A stretch of DNA of 64,000 nt from Lysobacteraceae bacterium P. Lineage in GTDB: Bacteria > Pseudomonadota > Gammaproteobacteria > Xanthomonadales > Xanthomonadaceae. How positions within the stretch are numbered: the first letter of the stretch is position 1; the number at the start of each line of letters is the position of its first letter. The position numbers and the translations under genes are program-made. The notes under the pieces are model-generated. The model searched no databases and was not told the DNA's origin. It was given only the letters and a program-made list of their open reading frames with translations. Shown here in pieces: positions 43,216-51,145 of the stretch. The stretch lies in assembly GCA_005503055.1 (NCBI GenBank), contig SCOX01000001.1, positions 372,001 through 436,000 of the forward strand. Direction: 5' to 3'.

Positions 43216-43701
43216 CTAAGTGAAGTTGCACCAGTCGATCCTGAGGAGTTCATCGTATACAAGGCGCCTTCCTGGGCGTGAGCTTGCGAGGGCCATCGGT
43301 GGAACGCCCAAGATCGCGCTGGGTGATGAAAGCCACCGCCAAGCTTTGGGCCAGCCGCCAAAGACGTGTTCGGCTTTACGGGCGATCACACGAGCACCCC
43401 GCGGCATCGATTCAAGCGGTGTGTCGGCACTTCTGGGCGCCTCAGCGGCTGCCGCCGATCGAGTGGCAAAGAAGATCTGCAGTCCAAAGTAAAGATCGAA
43501 CTGGGCTTCTGACAGCGCTGAGACCTTCGCACGCCCGCCTAGGACGTCGCGGAGTAAGCGAAGCGACGCCTCGTCGGCCGCATCCAACTGCGAACGAGTG
43601 GCGGCTAGCCAATCGGATCCCGGGGGCAGGCTTTGCTCTGCGGCTTGGATCACACCATGGGCCCAGCGTCGCTCAGAACTCTGGTCGGGGTCATGTTTCA
43701 T
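43216..43701 (-). CDS. DUF2384 (Xre/MbcA/ParS-like) antitoxin, toxin absent
   Basis: 161 aa. The C-terminal 60 residues hold the toxin-binding domain: RKAEHVFGGWPKAWRWLSSP (A..VFG....A..WL..P) and VPPMALASSRPGRRLVYDEL (P..L.....G...V...L). The N-terminal half (RRWAHGVIQAAEQSLPPGSD) is helical but not a clear Xre domain. In such modules the antitoxin gene is normally followed by a RES-domain toxin; here the stop is followed by tandem repeats and a dif-like site, with no RES gene on either strand. AGAAGAG precedes the ATG. Either the toxin was lost or this is a stand-alone regulator. Confidence 0.65.
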   Translation of the reverse strand: MKHDPDQSSERRWAHGVIQAAEQSLPPGSDWLAATRSQLDAADEASLRLLRDVLGGRAKVSALSEAQFDLYFGLQIFFATRSAAAAEAPRSADTPLESMPRGARVIARKAEHVFGGWPKAWRWLSSPSAILGVPPMALASSRPGRRLVYDELLRIDWCNFT

Positions 43702-43895
43702 TGCTCTTCTGCCGTGCGTGAGTTTCACTAAGCAAATCTTAGACCCTAGACGCGCCAAATGGGGCAACAATAGGTGTGGCCCATTTAGCAATCGCCCTTT
43801 CTCTTAGGTGAGGCAGGTTCTAAGTGAAGCAGGAGCCTGCCAGCAGGCCGGCGCTCCTCGCATGAACATCGTGGCCGACGACGGCCGCCAATTCC

Positions 43896-45188
43896 CTAGT
43901 CGATTCTGGCGGGCTCCTGATGGCTCAACCAGGCTTCAAGGGCGTCATTCACGCGCGTGTGGCCGCAGACGCGCCAATATGCTTCGCCAACCAACAGAAT
44001 GGCATCGAAGATCTCGGCTATGGCAACTACACTTGCTGCAGATCCGTCCTGCCGACTTATAGCAGAATCCCGTTGGCACGCCCTCTCAAGCACCTCGACA
44101 AGCACCTGCTGGTAGTGCGTGCAGGCGAGTGCAGGATCATTCCCTGACGTCAACAGGCGACGTAAGCCGACCAGCTCAGCATTGGTGATCAAATGCGATC
44201 TGAAGCGGAATAGGAAGCTGGTGCTACCCCGCTCTACTGCACCACCATGCCAATCTCCATGCTTTGTCTCGCTCAATACGAGCCAGCGCTCAAATGCCTC
44301 AGCGTCTGCTAGCGGAATGTAGGTCCGGAACGCGCCACGCCGAAAGCCATCACGCAGCCCCTCTAATCCAAACTCTGGCTCAGTGATCGGTTGTACGGGA
44401 CGCCAAGGCTGCACCTCCACGGTCCACCGTCCAGGCGCCTGCTCGTGGTACGCCTTGAAGGGCGGTATTGCTATGCCAGTCGCCAGAAGACTTTGCAGGA
44501 GCGCAGTCGAAAGGCCTTTTGACGGCAGGGCTGTCGCGCCGGGCATTACTGCCAGATGCGGAGGATAGGCGATGTAGACCGGGCCAGAGACAAAAGCAAT
44601 CGAATTGCGCAGTGTTTGCAGCCATGCCGCATGCCTTCCCAGAATGGCGCTGAGTTCGGCTTCATAGGGAACAAGCAAGCCGCCATGGATTCCCTCGATC
44701 AATGAGCAACCGGAAGGGCATTCGAAGGCGCGGGTACCGAGCACGCGGCCTGACCAAACCATTGGTGTTTGGCAATGCGGGCAATGGTGCGTCAGCTCCT
44801 CGTGATGTACTGGGCAGCGGGCAATCAAGTCGCATTGCATCGCATAGCTGTGATAACCCGCGAGCAAGCAGCTCGCACATGCGCGCAAGCACTCGGGCGG
44901 TACGCTTGACAGATCCGGCCACAGTTGCCAAGCAGCTGGCCGCAGCTTCAGATCTGCATCCGGCAAATGCGCTAGTTGCGTATCCAGTGCTACGAGGTCT
45001 TCGGCACGCACTTCGTGCGGTGCGAAGGCCCAGCGAATCCATTCCAAGGGTAATTGCCGTCGGACTTCCGACCCATTAAGGAGGTTGGCGCGAATCAGGC
45101 GCGATACGAAGGCGTACCACGATTCCAGTGGCCGGTTGAGCGTGTGGAATCCGATGAGCTGCTCCAAACCGTTGTTGATATCGTCCAT
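43896..45188 (-). CDS. TniQ-like zinc-finger protein, 430 aa
   Basis: The N-terminus has RPLESWYAFVSRLIRANLLN, like the ES...SW..RL...N opening of TniQ. A zinc-binding segment follows (about 141-175): CPVHHEELTHHCPHC and FECPSGCSL, as in TniQ (CP.H...L...CP.C). The rest is helical and unrecognised. TniQ proteins act in Tn7-like transposition, but TniA/TniB partners are absent. It is isolated on the minus strand between the antitoxin and kfrA-like genes and may be a relic of a transposon or a helper of the adjacent integrase. Family call is tentative. Confidence 0.5.
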   Translation of the reverse strand: MDDINNGLEQLIGFHTLNRPLESWYAFVSRLIRANLLNGSEVRRQLPLEWIRWAFAPHEVRAEDLVALDTQLAHLPDADLKLRPAAWQLWPDLSSVPPECLRACASCLLAGYHSYAMQCDLIARCPVHHEELTHHCPHCQTPMVWSGRVLGTRAFECPSGCSLIEGIHGGLLVPYEAELSAILGRHAAWLQTLRNSIAFVSGPVYIAYPPHLAVMPGATALPSKGLSTALLQSLLATGIAIPPFKAYHEQAPGRWTVEVQPWRPVQPITEPEFGLEGLRDGFRRGAFRTYIPLADAEAFERWLVLSETKHGDWHGGAVERGSTSFLFRFRSHLITNAELVGLRRLLTSGNDPALACTHYQQVLVEVLERACQRDSAISRQDGSAASVVAIAEIFDAILLVGEAYWRVCGHTRVNDALEAWLSHQEPARID

Positions 45189-45274
45189 GCCGTTCCTTGC
45201 CGTGCATGATGTGCGAGCTTCGGTGTAGTTAGGGCAGACCGGATTCTATTGCCGTACGGAGTGCCTTCGTCCGT

Positions 45275-46225
45275 CTAGAGCGAGCCCTTGCGCTTGGCCT
45301 TGCGTTTGACGGGGGTTATAGCAGCAGTTCGTCCGCCGCGACGTCCCGCCGTTCCATGAGCCTGCGCCAAGGTCGCTTGCAGTGTTGCAGGTAGATCGGC
45401 GAGCCGAGCCAACTGTTGCTCGAGCGCCTCGGCGCGACCGCGCAGCACTCCTGCATCGCGTTGAGCGACTGCCGCCGCGGCCAGGGCATCCTCACGCTCC
45501 TGGCGCAAGAGCCTTTCGGTAACGGCTCGCTCTTGGGCAAGCGCGATCAATTGGGTCTGTGCCCCCTTGGTTTCCTGCCGAGCCCGGTCGATTTCAACGT
45601 GGGCGCGATCCTCGGTGGCACGTATGTGGTGCGTATATGCCTCGCGTTCGGCGACCGCGGCATCTTCTTGCTGCCGCAGGCGCTCCTCCACTGTGGCCAG
45701 ACTGTTGTCCAAGCGCTCGCAGTGCGCCTGCAGACTGGTGCGCTGCTGGCCAAGATCGCGAATCTGCGTGGCCTGTTGCTCGGCCAGAAGCTGCGCGTCC
45801 ACCAAGCGTTGCTCGGCAATCGCCAGCAATTGCCGAGCCTGCTCGGCGACCGCGGCGTGCTGGTGGATCTGCGCCTGCCACGCGGCCTCCTGCTCCACAA
45901 GATCGCGGCCCCGGGCTTCCAGGCCAGCGCGCTCGTCAGCCAGCGCGGCCTCGGCCTGGCGTTGTGCCGCGGTCAGCGCCTGCCCCCACCACTGTGAGGC
46001 GAGCGCCGCGACCTCGTCCGGCGCGCCGGGCAATGCCAGCTTCGCGTGCTGCGCGGCCAAGCGTGCGCCCAGCCCTTGCCACCAGGTATCCAGCCAGCGA
46101 ATCACGGTGTTGGGCGAGCCGGTTCCCAAGTGGGCCCGGACCCGCTCCACGGTGGGCCGCTCGCCGCCGGCAAGCACCGCGTCGGCGGCAGCGTGGACGT
46201 CGGTTTCGGTGATGCCTTTGGCCAT
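45275..46225 (-). CDS. KfrA-like DNA-binding coiled-coil protein
   Basis: 316 aa. Residues 1-110 match the KfrA N-terminal DNA-binding domain: ITETDVHAAADAVLAGGERP, TVERVRAHLGTGSPNTVIRW (helix-turn-helix) and LDTWWQGLGARLA. About 120-290 is a long coiled coil rich in Ala, Gln, Glu and Arg; the tail is basic (PVKRKAKRKGSL). KfrA of plasmids binds its own promoter and aids partition. Here it is divergent from a tyrosine recombinase with a 108-base A+T-rich gap holding an inverted repeat, so it probably represses both. The pair recurs near the ends of integrated islands. Confidence 0.8.
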   Translation of the reverse strand: MAKGITETDVHAAADAVLAGGERPTVERVRAHLGTGSPNTVIRWLDTWWQGLGARLAAQHAKLALPGAPDEVAALASQWWGQALTAAQRQAEAALADERAGLEARGRDLVEQEAAWQAQIHQHAAVAEQARQLLAIAEQRLVDAQLLAEQQATQIRDLGQQRTSLQAHCERLDNSLATVEERLRQQEDAAVAEREAYTHHIRATEDRAHVEIDRARQETKGAQTQLIALAQERAVTERLLRQEREDALAAAAVAQRDAGVLRGRAEALEQQLARLADLPATLQATLAQAHGTAGRRGGRTAAITPVKRKAKRKGSL

Positions 46226-46272
46226 GCGAACCGCCTCCTACGCGGCTGCCCTACTCTGCTGCAGATAACCGC

Positions 46273-46291
46273 CGATAAGTTATATTTATCG
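46273..46291. promoter_or_regulatory. Inverted repeat in the kfrA/integrase divergent promoter
   Basis: CGATAA-GTTATAT-TTATCG, 6-bp arms in the most A+T-rich DNA of the area. A probable operator for the KfrA-like protein. Confidence 0.45.
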
Positions 46292-46333
46292 TAGGTATCC
46301 ATCTGATTTCGTATTGTTCGTTACATAGTACAT

Positions 46334-47419
46334 ATGAAAATTAACGCCCTTATGCCGCCGGTCGGATCGCTCCCGGCACTGGTTTCCGACCAGTTGGTCG
46401 CCAGTGCGGCCGCCGCCGTGGGCGAGATCCTGGCCGAAGCCGCCTCGGCCAACACCACCCGCAGCTATGCCAGTGCCCTGCGCTACTGGGCCGCCTGGTT
46501 TCAGGGCCGCTACGGCGCCGCGATCGCGTTGCCGGTCCCGGAGGCGGTCGTGGTCCAATTCGTGGTCGATCACGTGGCCCGGCGCGCCCAGGCCGGCTTG
46601 GTCTGGGAACTGCCGCCGCCCCTGGACTCGCAGTTGGTCGCGGCCCGACTCAAGCAGCGTCCGGGCGCGCTGAAGCTCAGCACCGTGGTGCACCGGATCG
46701 CGGTGCTGTCGAGCGCGCACCAGCTGAAAAAGCAGGCGAACCCCTGCGAAGCGCCCGCGGTCCGCCACCTGCTGGCCCGCGCCCGCCGTGCCGCGGTCAA
46801 GCGCGGCGAACGCCCGACCAAGAAGACCGCCGTGACCAAGCACGAGCTCGGTGCGCTGGTCGCCACCTGCGACCACTCCTTGGAAGGTCTGCGCGACCGC
46901 GCCCTGCTCTACTTCGCCTTCGCCAGCGGCGGCCGCCGCCGCAGCGAAGTCGCCGCGGCAGACATCGCCGACTTGCGCCGGGTCGACGAGCGCGCGTTCG
47001 TGTACCGGCTTGAACACAGCAAAACCCAGCAGGCCGGGCCGAGCGCGAGCTCGACGCCGGACAAGCCGATCTTGGGCGTGGCCGCCGATGCCCTCGCCGC
47101 CTGGCTCACCGCAAGCGGCATCGCGGAGGGTCCGATCTTCCGGCGGCTGTGGCGCAACGGCCGGGTCGGGCCGGGGCTGTCGCCGGCGGCGATTGCGGCG
47201 ATTGTGCAGCGCCGCGCGGCCCGCGCCGGGTTGGACGGCGACTTCGGCGGCCACAGTCTGCGTTCCGGCTTTATCACCGAGGGCGGGCGTCAGGGGGTGG
47301 CCTTACCCGCGCTGATGGCCATGACCGAGCACCGCTCGGTAGCCAGTGTCATCGGCTACTTCCAGGCCGGGGGCGTGACCGACAACCCGGCGGCGCATCT
47401 GCTGGCCCATACCGACTAG
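46334..47419 (+). CDS. Tyrosine recombinase (integrase)
   Basis: 361 aa. N-terminal SAM-like core-binding domain (about 25-155: ANTTRSYASALRYWAAWFQG) and catalytic domain (about 165-350) with Arg in FASGGRRRSEV (near 201), Lys230 (LEHSKTQQ), GGHSLRSGF (His307, Arg310), His333 (MTEHRS) and Tyr342 (VIGYFQAGG). All catalytic positions are present. The ATG at 46334 has no ribosome site, so it may be leaderless or start at the inner ATG 46352. It directly precedes the four-gene defence-like set, as expected for the mobility gene of an island. Confidence 0.88.
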   Translation: MKINALMPPVGSLPALVSDQLVASAAAAVGEILAEAASANTTRSYASALRYWAAWFQGRYGAAIALPVPEAVVVQFVVDHVARRAQAGLVWELPPPLDSQLVAARLKQRPGALKLSTVVHRIAVLSSAHQLKKQANPCEAPAVRHLLARARRAAVKRGERPTKKTAVTKHELGALVATCDHSLEGLRDRALLYFAFASGGRRRSEVAAADIADLRRVDERAFVYRLEHSKTQQAGPSASSTPDKPILGVAADALAAWLTASGIAEGPIFRRLWRNGRVGPGLSPAAIAAIVQRRAARAGLDGDFGGHSLRSGFITEGGRQGVALPALMAMTEHRSVASVIGYFQAGGVTDNPAAHLLAHTD

Positions 47420-47503
47420 ACCTGCGACGCCCGCCTTGCGGGTGCTACCGTTTGCCGAGCACACACGTGTGATCCTCGTGCATAGCCGTGGTTGGCGAGC
47501 CCA

Positions 47504-49054
47504 ATGAACTTTCCTGACACCCAAAGGACCGGCGCACTCGCCGAGATCGACGTCGAACGCTTGTTCCTCTCGTGGTCCTGGAACGTGGGGCACGACCGCA
47601 TCGATGCCGGCTATGACCTGTGCGTCACGCCGGAACGTGGCAAGTACAAGGGGGCGCGGTTTCTAGTGCAAGTCAAAGGCACGGCGCAACGTAAGCGGAA
47701 AGACACCATCGTCGCCCCCGTGTCGAAGGCCCGCTTACGCCAGTATGCCGTAGACGTCATGCCGGTCTTCCTCGTTCGGGCCACGGCCGATGGGGCTCTG
47801 TACTGGCGTCATGCGCAGCCGTGGGCGCATCTGCACCGAGATCGGTTACGCGGCTCTGGAAACAGTGGGGTGCGTTTCGACCCCGTGCATCGGCTCATTG
47901 ACCGCGCAGCTTTCGAAGCGTACTTGGCCCAGGTGCTGCCGTCGGCCACCGGCGAGGCGTTCACCGATTTGGTGGGGGAGAGCCGCTTTCTCAATTCGTT
48001 GGACCCGCGTCTGGGCGTTCGGTTGAGCGCGCGCAACAACGCCAAGACCCACGAGATCTTCGCCACATCGCAAGACGTAGATAGTCAGTTCACTTTCAGG
48101 CCCATGCCCTCCGCGCAGAATCTGGAAAGCCTGCGCGAGGCCATCGAGTTCGGCCTGCCACGCTCGATCGAAGTGGAGAACTTCGCCCTGACGGGCTCCC
48201 CGCTGTTCGCTCACGTCGGCGCGAACGGCCCGAACAAAGGCACGTTGACGATCAACCAGACGTCACGGCAATCCGGAGCGGTTCGCCTTTTTCCAGGGCA
48301 CCAGTACTCCATCACCGCGGCGGAAATCGCCCTCGACGCCGATTTGTTTACCGGCCAGAAAGGCGCGGCCATCACCAATGAGCTGCGGGAGAGTGTCTGC
48401 GATTTGAGCATTCGGCTCGTGCCCCTACTGAACTCCGACCAGGCCACAGTGAACATCGGGATCCGGTCATCGGCCCTGACCGGGCGCCCCATCCAGCACA
48501 TCGACGCTCTGAGGCCGCTGGCCGCGTGGTCCGAACAGGTGGCGACGCAAGGATCGATGTTCCTCGAACTGAGCTTTAACGGGGGGCGGGCCCCCTTGGT
48601 GGCGGCGGGTGAAGTCCTGGACCGACTGCGTCCCCTCCTCCATTGGGGGCGCACCTTGAGCCGGCTGCACCAGGTCGCCAAGGTTCTGGGTTCCACCCTG
48701 ACGCTGCCACCGGACGTCGAGTTCTCAGCCGAGGACCTAGGCGACATCGATTTGGCCTACGCCTTGCTGAAAGGCGAGCGCCGACCCATTGGGCTGGGAC
48801 CGATCGAGTTCCTGCCGGTGCAATCGCTGGATGGCATTTCGAATGGCAAGTTCTACTGCACGACGACTTTGTCGCTGGCACTGCTTGATCAGCCACTGGG
48901 CGATATACCCGTGGTCATTGAGCTCTCGGATTACGTGCTGGAGGCGATGCCCGATTGCCGCGTACGCCTAGACAAGGGCGAGCGTGGCCAAGCATGGATC
49001 TCCTACGCCGAGCACGGCGACTCGGACAGTTGGATCACGCAAGCCCGCACCTAA
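47504..49054 (+). CDS. DUF4365-type nuclease domain protein, 516 aa
   Basis: The first 150 residues match DUF4365, a PD-(D/E)XK-like domain: RTGALAEIDVERLFLSWSWN, HDRIDAGYDLCVTPERGKYK, ARFLVQVKGTAQ (D...VQVK catalytic core) and MPVFLVRATADGALYW. Residues about 155-516 are unrecognised: mixed alpha/beta with SVRLFPGH-type strands and helices, no ATPase motif. It is first in the four-gene run, 72 bases before the OLD gene, after the integrase. DUF4365 proteins are frequent in defence islands. Start: ATG 47504 (TTG 47492 is an alternative). Base composition is lower in G+C than the core genes. Confidence 0.7.
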   Translation: MNFPDTQRTGALAEIDVERLFLSWSWNVGHDRIDAGYDLCVTPERGKYKGARFLVQVKGTAQRKRKDTIVAPVSKARLRQYAVDVMPVFLVRATADGALYWRHAQPWAHLHRDRLRGSGNSGVRFDPVHRLIDRAAFEAYLAQVLPSATGEAFTDLVGESRFLNSLDPRLGVRLSARNNAKTHEIFATSQDVDSQFTFRPMPSAQNLESLREAIEFGLPRSIEVENFALTGSPLFAHVGANGPNKGTLTINQTSRQSGAVRLFPGHQYSITAAEIALDADLFTGQKGAAITNELRESVCDLSIRLVPLLNSDQATVNIGIRSSALTGRPIQHIDALRPLAAWSEQVATQGSMFLELSFNGGRAPLVAAGEVLDRLRPLLHWGRTLSRLHQVAKVLGSTLTLPPDVEFSAEDLGDIDLAYALLKGERRPIGLGPIEFLPVQSLDGISNGKFYCTTTLSLALLDQPLGDIPVVIELSDYVLEAMPDCRVRLDKGERGQAWISYAEHGDSDSWITQART

Positions 49055-49126
49055 GCGTCAGGGCTCGAAGCGCCGCTCAGCTCAAAAACGCTGCAGTGGC
49101 AGCATTCTTACAAGGGAGGCACAGGG

Positions 49127-51145
49127 ATGTATCTAAGGCGCATTGAAGCGAAAAATTTCCGCCTGTTACACGACGTCCAGCTTCTCTTAGAGGAGCAGAC
49201 CACCGTTGTCGTTGGTCGCAATAACAGTGGAAAGACCTCTCTCACGGAGGTCATGAAGCGCCTGCTATCCGATAACACCCCCGTCTTTCAGCTGGAAGAC
49301 TTCTCGTTCTGTTGCTACGACCAGTTCTGGGAGGCATTTGTTCGAAAAGTGGATGGCGCTGACCAATCGGACGTGCGCAAGCTCCTTCCAAACATTGAAG
49401 TGCAACTGCTCTTCTCTTACGGGCCCGAAGAGCCCCTGGGCCTGCTCAGCGAACTGGTCGTAGATCTTGATCCCGAATGTACCGAGGCGCTCGCCGTGGT
49501 TCGCTATGCGCTTCAGGACGGGAAGATCTCGGAGCTTTTCGACGCGCTGACCGATACGGACCACCAGGCGAGGCCAGGGTTCTTCCGTGTCATGCGCGAG
49601 CGCATCCCTGCGTTGTACGCCACATCGGTCGCTGCAGTCGACCCGAACGATCCAAGCAACGAAAGAAGCATCGAGCGAGCCACACTGAGAAAGCTATGCG
49701 TGGGCGGCTTCATTGGCGCACAGCGTGGCTTGGACGATACGAGCCAGAAAGAGCGAGTGGTCATCGGTAAGGTGCTAGAGAACCTTTTTGCCACCGCCAA
49801 AAGCAACGCGGACGATGCAAGCGGTCACGGTGTGGCGCAGGATCTTGAGACTGCCGTCCGAGCCATTCAGGACAAAATGCAGGATGGCTTCAATCAGAAG
49901 CTCGACAAGCTCCTACCTGCCCTGTCGGTGTTCGGCTACCCCGGCCTCAACGACTCCAAGCTGCTGACCGAAACGACGCTGGACGTTAGCAAACTGCTGA
50001 GCAATCACACGAAGGTCCGCTACATCGGGGCCGACGGAATACATCTGCCCGAAACGTACAACGGGTTGGGCACGCGCAACATCATTCTGATTCTGTTGCA
50101 GTTGAGGGAGTTCTTCAAACTATACCTTGCAATGGAGCCGCGGCCAGCGGTGCATTTAGTCTTCATCGAAGAACCTGAGGTTCACCTGCACCCGCAGATG
50201 CAGGAAGTCTTCATCCGTAAGATCGCGGATATCGCGACAGCGTTCAAAGACGAGGTGGGCGAAGTCTGGCCGGTGCAGTTCGTCGTCTCGACGCACTCCT
50301 CGCACGTTGCCAATGAGGCCCACTTCGAAGCCATCCGATACTTCCTTGTCGCCGCAAATGCAAAGGGCGTCGTAAGGACGGTCATCAAGGATCTACGCAA
50401 AGGGCTATCGGGAAAGTCAGAGCCTGATCGAACATTTCTGCATCAATACATGACCCTCACTCGGTGCGACCTGTTCTTCGCTGACAAGGCCATACTGGTG
50501 GAAGGCACCACCGAACGGCTGCTCCTGCCGCGAAGCATCAAGATGCTGGATAGGAAGTTGCCCGACGGCAAGAAGCTGAGCAGTCAGTACCTGTCGATCA
50601 TCGAGATCGGAGGCGCCTATGCGCACCTCTTCTTCGATCTCGTAGAGTTTCTGGATCTGCGGACCTTGGTGATCACCGATGTCGATACCGTGAAGTCGAA
50701 TGGCGCCGGCAGAATGATCGCCTGCCGAGTTGGCGAGGGCGAGCAGACCAGCAACGCCTGCCTAAAGTTCTGGTACGGGAACCCCGCCATCACTCCGGTG
50801 GAAATGTTGGCAGCCGACGATCGGCTCAAGACCAAGGGAAAGCTCCGCCTAGCCCACCAATGCCCGGAGCACGCAGCGTCCGCCTGTGGCCGTAGTTTCG
50901 AGGACGCTTTTATGCTGGCCAACGAGGCGCTCTTCCCGTCGACTGACACCACAGACTCGGGGAGGGAAGCACACGCCTGGGACGCGGCCAAGGAGGTGAA
51001 GAAGTCGGAGTTCGCTCTAAGGTACGCGCTTGCCGAGCATGACTGGAACGTGCCCCGCTACATCCGCGAGGGCTTGGTTTGGCTCGCCGAAGGGGATCAG
51101 CCGGCGGCAGCCGCACCCCCCGTCACAATGGGAGGGGATTCATGA
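49127..51145 (+). CDS. OLD-family ATPase/TOPRIM nuclease (GajA-like)
   Basis: 672 aa. AGGGAGG 7 bases before the ATG. N-terminal ABC-type ATPase: IEAKNFRLLHD, Walker A GRNNSGKTS (about 31-39), a long insertion, ABC/Walker B in HLVFIEEPEVHLHPQMQEVF (about 344-363) and STHSSHVANE. The C-terminal TOPRIM domain has AILVEGTTERLLLP (about 457-470), IIEIGGAYAHLFFDLVEFLD and VITDVDTV (about 517-524), giving Glu and DxD metal ligands. OLD nucleases nick or cut DNA; class 2 members, including GajA of the Gabija system, are encoded beside a UvrD-like helicase exactly as here. GajA is usually about 100 residues shorter. Confidence 0.88.
   Translation: MYLRRIEAKNFRLLHDVQLLLEEQTTVVVGRNNSGKTSLTEVMKRLLSDNTPVFQLEDFSFCCYDQFWEAFVRKVDGADQSDVRKLLPNIEVQLLFSYGPEEPLGLLSELVVDLDPECTEALAVVRYALQDGKISELFDALTDTDHQARPGFFRVMRERIPALYATSVAAVDPNDPSNERSIERATLRKLCVGGFIGAQRGLDDTSQKERVVIGKVLENLFATAKSNADDASGHGVAQDLETAVRAIQDKMQDGFNQKLDKLLPALSVFGYPGLNDSKLLTETTLDVSKLLSNHTKVRYIGADGIHLPETYNGLGTRNIILILLQLREFFKLYLAMEPRPAVHLVFIEEPEVHLHPQMQEVFIRKIADIATAFKDEVGEVWPVQFVVSTHSSHVANEAHFEAIRYFLVAANAKGVVRTVIKDLRKGLSGKSEPDRTFLHQYMTLTRCDLFFADKAILVEGTTERLLLPRSIKMLDRKLPDGKKLSSQYLSIIEIGGAYAHLFFDLVEFLDLRTLVITDVDTVKSNGAGRMIACRVGEGEQTSNACLKFWYGNPAITPVEMLAADDRLKTKGKLRLAHQCPEHAASACGRSFEDAFMLANEALFPSTDTTDSGREAHAWDAAKEVKKSEFALRYALAEHDWNVPRYIREGLVWLAEGDQPAAAAPPVTMGGDS

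Noticed and set aside
45416-46268. Plus-strand frames opposite the KfrA-like gene
   Set aside because: Antisense to a clear DNA-binding/coiled-coil protein; translations are Cys/Arg/Ala-rich without family signs.
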